Shown piece after piece: positions 15,739-19,388 of a stretch of DNA of 19,388 nt. A program made the translations under genes and the position numbers. The DNA is taken from positions 1-19,388 of the forward strand of contig NFUO01000296.1 of assembly GCA_002197545.1 (NCBI GenBank), given 5' to 3'. Below the pieces are notes generated by a model, which saw nothing but the letters and a program-made list of their open reading frames with translations, was not told the DNA's origin and ran no database searches. The DNA is from Acidobacteria subdivision 2 bacterium RH1 MAG20 (lineage in GTDB: Bacteria > Acidobacteriota > Terriglobia > Terriglobales > Acidobacteriaceae). How positions within the stretch are numbered: position 1 is the first letter of the stretch; every line of letters starts with the position of its first letter.

Positions 15739-16287
15739 ATGCGACGGAATGCGACTGGATCTGGACGAAAGGGCAAGCAAGAGCTGGCCGGGGAGATCGT
15801 CGGACGGGTGGCGCGCCGACACAGCACTGCGGTGGTGCTATTTCATCACGCGGTTGCGGAGCGTCTGGGGCTGGGCCCAACTGATCACAAATGCCTCGAC
15901 TTACTTCGGGAGCGCGGGGCGATGGCTGGCAGCGATCTGAGCGCGATCACTGGCCTGACCAGTGGCGCGATCACCGGTGTGGTCGCGAGGCTGGAGCGTG
16001 CTGGATACCTGCGCCGTGAACCGAACCCACGCGATGGTCGTAAACAGATCCTCCACCTGGCAATGGAGCGGTCGCCCATCCAGGACGTGATCGACCCATT
16101 GCGAAAAGACGTAGCCGCCCTGTTGGAGAATTTCGATGCGCACCAACTGGCCGCCATTGCCGAGTTCCTGGCTCGCAGCACGGACCTTATCTACCGTCAT
16201 GCGGCCCTGCTGCGCGGCGAAACAATTTCTGACTTGGGCCGGACACGCCTGGCCGAACGAGCATCCTCCCCCCACCGTGCCAAATGA
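15739..16287 (+). CDS. MarR-family transcriptional regulator
   Basis: A 182-residue winged-helix regulator. N-terminal helices (15-60) contain LGPTDHKCLDLL. The HTH is at about 64-92 with the recognition helix TSGAITGVVARLERAGYL, and the wing at 96-107 reads NPRDGRKQILHL, which is very typical of the family. The C-terminal helices (115-155) form the dimer interface. No ligand can be assigned. An inverted repeat lies directly upstream, so autorepression is likely. The ATG at 15739 has no convincing ribosome-binding site. It is followed after 25 bases by a membrane protein, which may be its target. Confidence 0.88.
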   Translation: MRRNATGSGRKGKQELAGEIVGRVARRHSTAVVLFHHAVAERLGLGPTDHKCLDLLRERGAMAGSDLSAITGLTSGAITGVVARLERAGYLRREPNPRDGRKQILHLAMERSPIQDVIDPLRKDVAALLENFDAHQLAAIAEFLARSTDLIYRHAALLRGETISDLGRTRLAERASSPHRAK

Positions 16288-16312
16288 GGAGTCTGAAAAT
16301 GAGAGTCAAGCG

Positions 16313-16960
16313 ATGACACCCGCGCTCCGGAAGTTGACCATAACCGCGCATGTCACCTTCTCGGTCGGCTGGCTTGGCGCGGTCGCCGCCTTCTTGGTTC
16401 TCGGCATCGCCGGCCTGACCAGCCATGATGCTGAAGTGGTGCGCGGCGCTTATCTCTCGATGGACTTGATCAGCAGGTTTGTCGTCATCCCGATGTGTTT
16501 CGCTGCGGTGGCGACTGGACTCTTCCAGGCACTCGGCACCCCATGGGGCCTGTTTCGGTACTACTGGATACTGGTGAAATTCGGGCTGGCAATTTTTGCC
16601 ACCATCGCTTTGCTGATACACCAATTTGCGGTTATGGCTGTGGCGGCGAAGCGCGTATCAGGATCCGCGGCAGAAACATTGTTCGGCCCCGACTTCGGTC
16701 CGCTGAAGACCGAACTCGTCCGCGCTCCCAGCCTCGCCATACTGTTGCTACTTGTGGTCACGACATTGGGGGTGTACAAACCATGGGGCCTGACCCGCTA
16801 CGGGCGACGCAAGCAGCAGGAGCGGCGCAAAGTACAGCAGCAATCTGACGGCGAGACTCCCTTAGGCCTCAAGATCTTCATTGCTGCGATCGGTGTGCTG
16901 GCGATCGTGTTCGTCCTCCTGCACCTCACCGGCCATGGTTTTGAGAGCCACGGTCACTGA
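16313..16960 (+). CDS. Integral membrane protein, function unknown
   Basis: A 215-residue membrane protein with about five hydrophobic segments, near 12-34, 52-72, 85-108, 139-155 and 187-206. A basic cytoplasmic-looking loop (RRKQQERRKVQQQ, 165-177) lies before the last one, and the C-terminus ends in GHGFESHGH. A possible His-based ligand set is visible (H13, H103, H204, H208, H213, H215), but no catalytic motif. The general look recalls DUF2269-type small membrane proteins, which I cannot confirm. The ATG at 16313 begins the protein just before its first membrane helix. It lies 25 bases after the MarR gene and is probably co-transcribed with it. Confidence 0.75.
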   Translation: MTPALRKLTITAHVTFSVGWLGAVAAFLVLGIAGLTSHDAEVVRGAYLSMDLISRFVVIPMCFAAVATGLFQALGTPWGLFRYYWILVKFGLAIFATIALLIHQFAVMAVAAKRVSGSAAETLFGPDFGPLKTELVRAPSLAILLLLVVTTLGVYKPWGLTRYGRRKQQERRKVQQQSDGETPLGLKIFIAAIGVLAIVFVLLHLTGHGFESHGH

Positions 16961-17139
16961 TCCTGGAAACTAACGATTGGATCGCCGCGAGGGATATCGC
17001 CCTTGTCATGGCAGCAAGCGTCACGACATTTGCAACCACGAATATCGATGATTTTTTCTGCTCACTGTGTTTTCTGCCAAGCGAGTGCCAATGCGGCGAG
17101 TCATGGTAGGGTCAATCTCTTGGTTTCGCCGGCTGGTAC
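16961..17139. other. Non-coding gap between membrane protein and cusA relic
   Basis: I find no gene, tRNA-like fold or clear promoter in this stretch. It has a T-run (ATTTTTT near 17050) without a convincing stem ahead of it. Together with the cusA relic the gap between genes is 258 bases, and it probably holds a rearrangement junction. Confidence 0.5.
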
Positions 17140-17214
17140 GTTCCGGTGTTCTTCGTGTTGATGAAGGAACGAGCCCTACGGTGTCGCACGTTGCGACCGG
17201 AACCAGAGGAGTAA
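17140..17214 (+). pseudogene. Relic of the 3' end of a second cusA gene
   Basis: Bases 17143-17214 match the last 72 bases of cusA (4851-4922) at 65 of 72 positions without gaps and end at the same stop codon. The frame reads PVFFVLMKERALRCRTLRPEPEE; the preceding Val codon (17140-17142) also matches in sense. Five of the seven differences are synonymous, so this is the tail of a diverged, once functional homologue rather than a decayed fresh copy. Upstream, the frame meets a TAG at 17107 and the rest of the gene is gone. Its GAGGAG now serves as the ribosome-binding site of the globin gene. Confidence 0.85.
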
Positions 17215-17218
17215 GACA

Positions 17219-17599
17219 ATGCAGGAAGTCGAAGTTTATTCCGTGATTGGCGCGGAAGGTTTCACGCGCTTGGTCGCCGCCTTCTATCGACTGGTCCCGC
17301 AAGACGACCTTCTGGGACCCATGTACCCGGCGCAGGATCTCTCGGGTGCTGAGCAACGACTCCGAGATTTCCTGATCGGGCGGTTCGGGGGGCAGCAGAC
17401 TTATATCGAACAAAGAGGCCATCCTCGCCTCCGCTCGCGGCATTCTCCGTTTTCTATCAATCAGACTGCCCGCGACCGATGGATGCGTTTGATGAATAAT
17501 GCTTTTGCGGAAGCTGCGCTGCCGGAAAAGGCCGAGCAAGTTCTTCGGAAATTCCTCGATGAGATGTCTACGTTCATGATCAATCAGCCTGAGCCTTGA
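17219..17599 (+). CDS. Group II truncated haemoglobin
   Basis: A 126-residue small haem protein of the 2-on-2 globin group II (trHbO) type. Visible landmarks are a B-helix FYRLV (22-26, Tyr B10 at Y23), PMYP (35-38), the GGQQTYIEQRGHPRLR segment, the proximal His at H75 in RSRHSPFSI, and Trp G8 at W88 in RDRWMRLMNNAF. Such proteins bind O2, NO or H2O2 and are linked to stress or NO detoxification; the exact role here is unknown. GAGGAG at 17206-17211, inside the cusA relic, lies seven bases before the ATG. The gene therefore once followed a cusA gene directly. Confidence 0.9.
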   Translation: MQEVEVYSVIGAEGFTRLVAAFYRLVPQDDLLGPMYPAQDLSGAEQRLRDFLIGRFGGQQTYIEQRGHPRLRSRHSPFSINQTARDRWMRLMNNAFAEAALPEKAEQVLRKFLDEMSTFMINQPEP

Positions 17600-17600
17600 A

Positions 17601-17612
17601 TGCGCTAGCGCA
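17601..17612. repeat. Perfect 12-bp palindrome after the globin stop
   Basis: TGCGCTAGCGCA begins one base after the globin TGA, in the 35-base gap between convergent genes. It has no loop or T-run, so it is a poor terminator; it could be a binding site or chance. Confidence 0.5.
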
Positions 17613-17634
17613 CAACGACGCCCTAGCCGCCCGT

Positions 17635-18360
17635 TCATGTCGTAGAATTCGGGACGGGAGCTGAGGAATGAGGCACAACCACTTGCTCTGCATATTCCGC
17701 CAAGTTCGGGACTAGCCACCGAAACAAGAAGGTCGCGGCCAAGGCTCCCGCCAGTTGTGCCACGATAAACAATGGAACGTCTGACGGTCGAATCCCGGCA
17801 AAGGTGTCAGACAAACAGCGGGCGATCGTGACTGCTGGGTTTGCAAAAGAGGTTGACGCCGTGAACCAGTAGGCAGCAGCGATATAGCTCGCAACAGCAA
17901 AGGGCACCGCTCCCGAACGTAATCGTGAGCATCCCCAGATCACCGACAATAGTCCGAACGTCGCCACGAAGTCGCTTAGAACCAGCGCCCACCCATTTCG
18001 GGAGTGTGAAGACAGAGAGTACCAGCGCAGCCCGAACATCAGATGTGCAATGGTCGCTCCCGCAATTCCTCCCGCGCATTAGGCAAGCATGTAAGCCCCA
18101 GCTTCGGGCCAAGTAATACCGTGCTCAAATGCATCGGCGAGCGTAACGGCGGGATTGAAGTGAGCGCCAGAAATCGGCCCAAACGTCAGAATAAGAGCGA
18201 CCAACGCCGCGCCAGTCGCAATCGTGTTCGCAAGCAAGGCAATAGCGGCGTTCCCACCCGCCAACCGTTCGCCCATGATGCCGGAACCGATGACGGCAGC
18301 AACGAGGAATCCGCTACCTAGAAATTCAGCCGTAAGTCTGGCACGCAGGCCGAATTTCAT
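17635..18360 (-). pseudogene. aqpS: AqpS-like arsenic aquaglyceroporin broken by an in-frame stop
   Basis: The frame from ATG 18360 covers 242 codons, the normal length of a MIP channel. It contains both NPA boxes: HFNPAVT in the first half and SFANPAVT in the second. In the second box Val replaces the usual Arg after NPA, as in the arsenite channel AqpS of arsenic operons. Codon 94 is TAA (plus-strand 18079-18081), between AYMLA and CAGGIAGATIAHLMFG. The frame is unchanged on both sides, and CAA (Gln) would fit there, so one C-to-T change explains it. The ATG overlaps the arsC stop in ATGA. Without readthrough only 93 residues would be made. A sequencing error cannot be excluded. Confidence 0.85.
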
Positions 18361-18848
18361 TGGTGGCCGATATTGTCGATTTCTCTCTTGATTGCCAGCT
18401 TGCTGATGGTAGCGAGAGGGAGGCAAAGGAATAGACCGATGCGGCGTTCTAGAGTGACAAAGGCATCACGGTATGCCCGCTTGACTTCCTCTGCCGTGCC
18501 GCGAACCGCAGCTGGATCGGAAACGCCCCAGTGAGCCGTCATAGGCTGCCCCGGCCAGATCGGGCAGACTTCTTTCGCAGCGTTATCGCAGACCGTGAAG
18601 ACGAAATCGAGCTTGGGGGCGTCTGGCTTTGCAAACTCGTCCCAACTCTTACTGCGGAGGCCGTCGGTTGGCAAGTGAGCATTCTCCAGCAACGTGATAG
18701 CCTCCGGTCGAACTGCGCCGGAGGGATTGCTTCCGGCACTGTAGGCGGCAAAGTTCGGTCGGCCTTTGTAATACATGATTGCCTCGGCCATGATGGAGCG
18801 AGCCGAATTTCCGGTGCATAAGAACAAGACGTTGTAGTGTCCTTGCAT
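18357..18848 (-). CDS. arsC: Thioredoxin-type arsenate reductase (LMW-PTP fold)
   Basis: A cytoplasmic enzyme that reduces arsenate to arsenite. The low-molecular-weight phosphatase P-loop is C11-T-G-N-S-A-R17 after a hydrophobic strand (NVLFL). The resolving cysteines are C87 (FTVCDNA) and C95 (KEVCP), and the acid D111 lies in VSDPAA; this Cys triad marks the thioredoxin-coupled class. The length of 163 is slightly above the usual 130-140 because of a hydrophobic C-terminal extension (about 130-163). Its ATG lies 9 bases after arsM, and its stop overlaps the aquaporin start, so the three genes form one operon. Confidence 0.93.
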   Translation of the reverse strand: MQGHYNVLFLCTGNSARSIMAEAIMYYKGRPNFAAYSAGSNPSGAVRPEAITLLENAHLPTDGLRSKSWDEFAKPDAPKLDFVFTVCDNAAKEVCPIWPGQPMTAHWGVSDPAAVRGTAEEVKRAYRDAFVTLERRIGLFLCLPLATISKLAIKREIDNIGHQ

Positions 18849-18857
18849 GTTGTTCTC

Positions 18858-19388
18858 TCACTGGCAGCAGGTTGGCCCACAGCAAGTTTCTTTTCGCTCC
18901 GGCTTCACGGCCCGCACGAAGGCACTCACGAACTTGCCATCCACTTGCGGCGCAATCGCATCCACGTCTATGTTTTGGCCCGAAAGAAACGCGCGAGCAT
19001 CCTCTATCCGATAAATTCTGGTTGGCTCAACCTCAATTGTCTCGAAGCCAGCGGATGCCAGTTTGGCTCGGTATTCATTCTCTTCGAGGGCACCTGCAAC
19101 ACAGCCAACCCAGAGAAGCACACTTTGGCGAATCTCAGGCAACATCTCGCCATGAGTCACAACATCGGACACGGCAAAGCGGCCGCCTGGCTTCAGTACA
19201 CGAAAGGCTTCTCGCAAAACACGGTCTTTGTCCGCGGAAAGGTTTATTACACAATTGGAGATAATCACATCGACCGAACTGTCCGGCAGAGGGATGTGCT
19301 CGATCTCGCCCTTCAGGAACTCCACATTCTCAGCGCCAGCTTTGCGCTTGTTCTCGTTGGCGAGCGCGAGCATTTCGTCGGTCATGTC
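18858..19388 (-). CDS. arsM: Arsenite methyltransferase ArsM (5' end outside the window)
   Basis: The C-terminal 176 residues of a SAM-dependent arsenite methyltransferase, which turns As(III) into methylated arsenicals. The window edge cuts it: the frame is open through base 19388, and the first visible residues, D-M-T-D-E-M, match the GxDMT motif after SAM motif I, so the ATG at 19385 is internal. Conserved features are SNCVINLSADKDRV with its Cys, VLKPGGRFAVSDV, and the second Cys in WVGCVAGAL; two of the arsenic-binding cysteines are thus visible. It ends in a Cys-rich CCGPTCCQ tail, common in ArsM. It is first among the visible genes of the ars operon. Confidence 0.93.
   Translation of the reverse strand, partial: DMTDEMLALANENKRKAGAENVEFLKGEIEHIPLPDSSVDVIISNCVINLSADKDRVLREAFRVLKPGGRFAVSDVVTHGEMLPEIRQSVLLWVGCVAGALEENEYRAKLASAGFETIEVEPTRIYRIEDARAFLSGQNIDVDAIAPQVDGKFVSAFVRAVKPERKETCCGPTCCQ

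Noticed and set aside
17021..17719. Minus-strand ORF of 232 codons covering the globin region
   Set aside because: It is antisense to the globin and the cusA relic and overlaps the aquaporin end in another frame; the globin has clear haem-pocket residues.
17807..18112. Minus-strand ORF of 101 codons inside the aquaporin
   Set aside because: It is a different frame from the two aquaporin halves. The halves share one frame, so no frameshift needs to be invoked.
1..19388. Mobile element, CRISPR or tRNA genes
   Set aside because: No transposase, integrase, terminal inverted repeats, regularly spaced repeats or cloverleaf structures were seen, although the cusA relic implies recombination.

Overview
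This window is a densely packed accessory region for metal and metalloid handling in the bacterial envelope, apparently from a GC-rich soil or sediment bacterium. Several small secreted proteins (one with an SDSMCGAHHM motif, one PCYCYC-motif protein, one DUF5666-like) and the overall mix of genes recall Acidobacteriota. That assignment is inference from gene content, not from a marker gene. I see no rRNA, tRNA, CRISPR array, transposase or integrase.

Layout. (1) 1-6591, plus strand: a CusB-like adaptor with an extra C-terminal FixH/YtkA-like domain, a CusA-type Cu(I)/Ag(I) RND pump with its methionine triad, a doubtful 53-codon ORF, a secreted helical protein with an internal repeat, a membrane-anchored PCYCYC protein and a small secreted Cys protein. 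(2) 6715-7874, minus strand: a three-gene unit, merR-like regulator, four-helix CPxCWP membrane protein and thioredoxin-like protein, behind a textbook MerR operator with a 19-bp spacer. The regulator lacks the first of the three metal-binding cysteines. (3) 8020-12723, plus strand: a secreted Cys/His/Met protein, a Tat-exported multicopper oxidase with a Met-rich tail, a TolC-type outer-membrane protein, a membrane-anchored c-type cytochrome and a DUF5666-like protein with a Met/His tail, closed by a strong terminator-like hairpin. (4) 12745-16960, plus strand: a SAM methyltransferase, a CPH-type (CopB-like) metal P-type ATPase, a MarR regulator with an inverted repeat in its leader, and a small membrane protein. 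(5) 17140-17599: a 72-bp relic of the 3' end of a second cusA, immediately followed by a group II truncated haemoglobin. (6) 17635-19388, minus strand: an arsenic operon, arsM (cut by the window edge), arsC and an AqpS-like aquaglyceroporin broken by a single in-frame TAA.

How it fits together (inference). CusBA with a TolC channel and the CPH ATPase would remove copper or silver. The multicopper oxidase and the cytochrome could oxidise Cu(I) in the periplasm, and the small Cys/His/Met proteins look like periplasmic metal buffers. The arsenic genes reduce arsenate, methylate arsenite and (in intact relatives) export it through the AqpS channel. The relic cusA tail and the broken aquaporin show a region that has been shuffled and is partly decaying.
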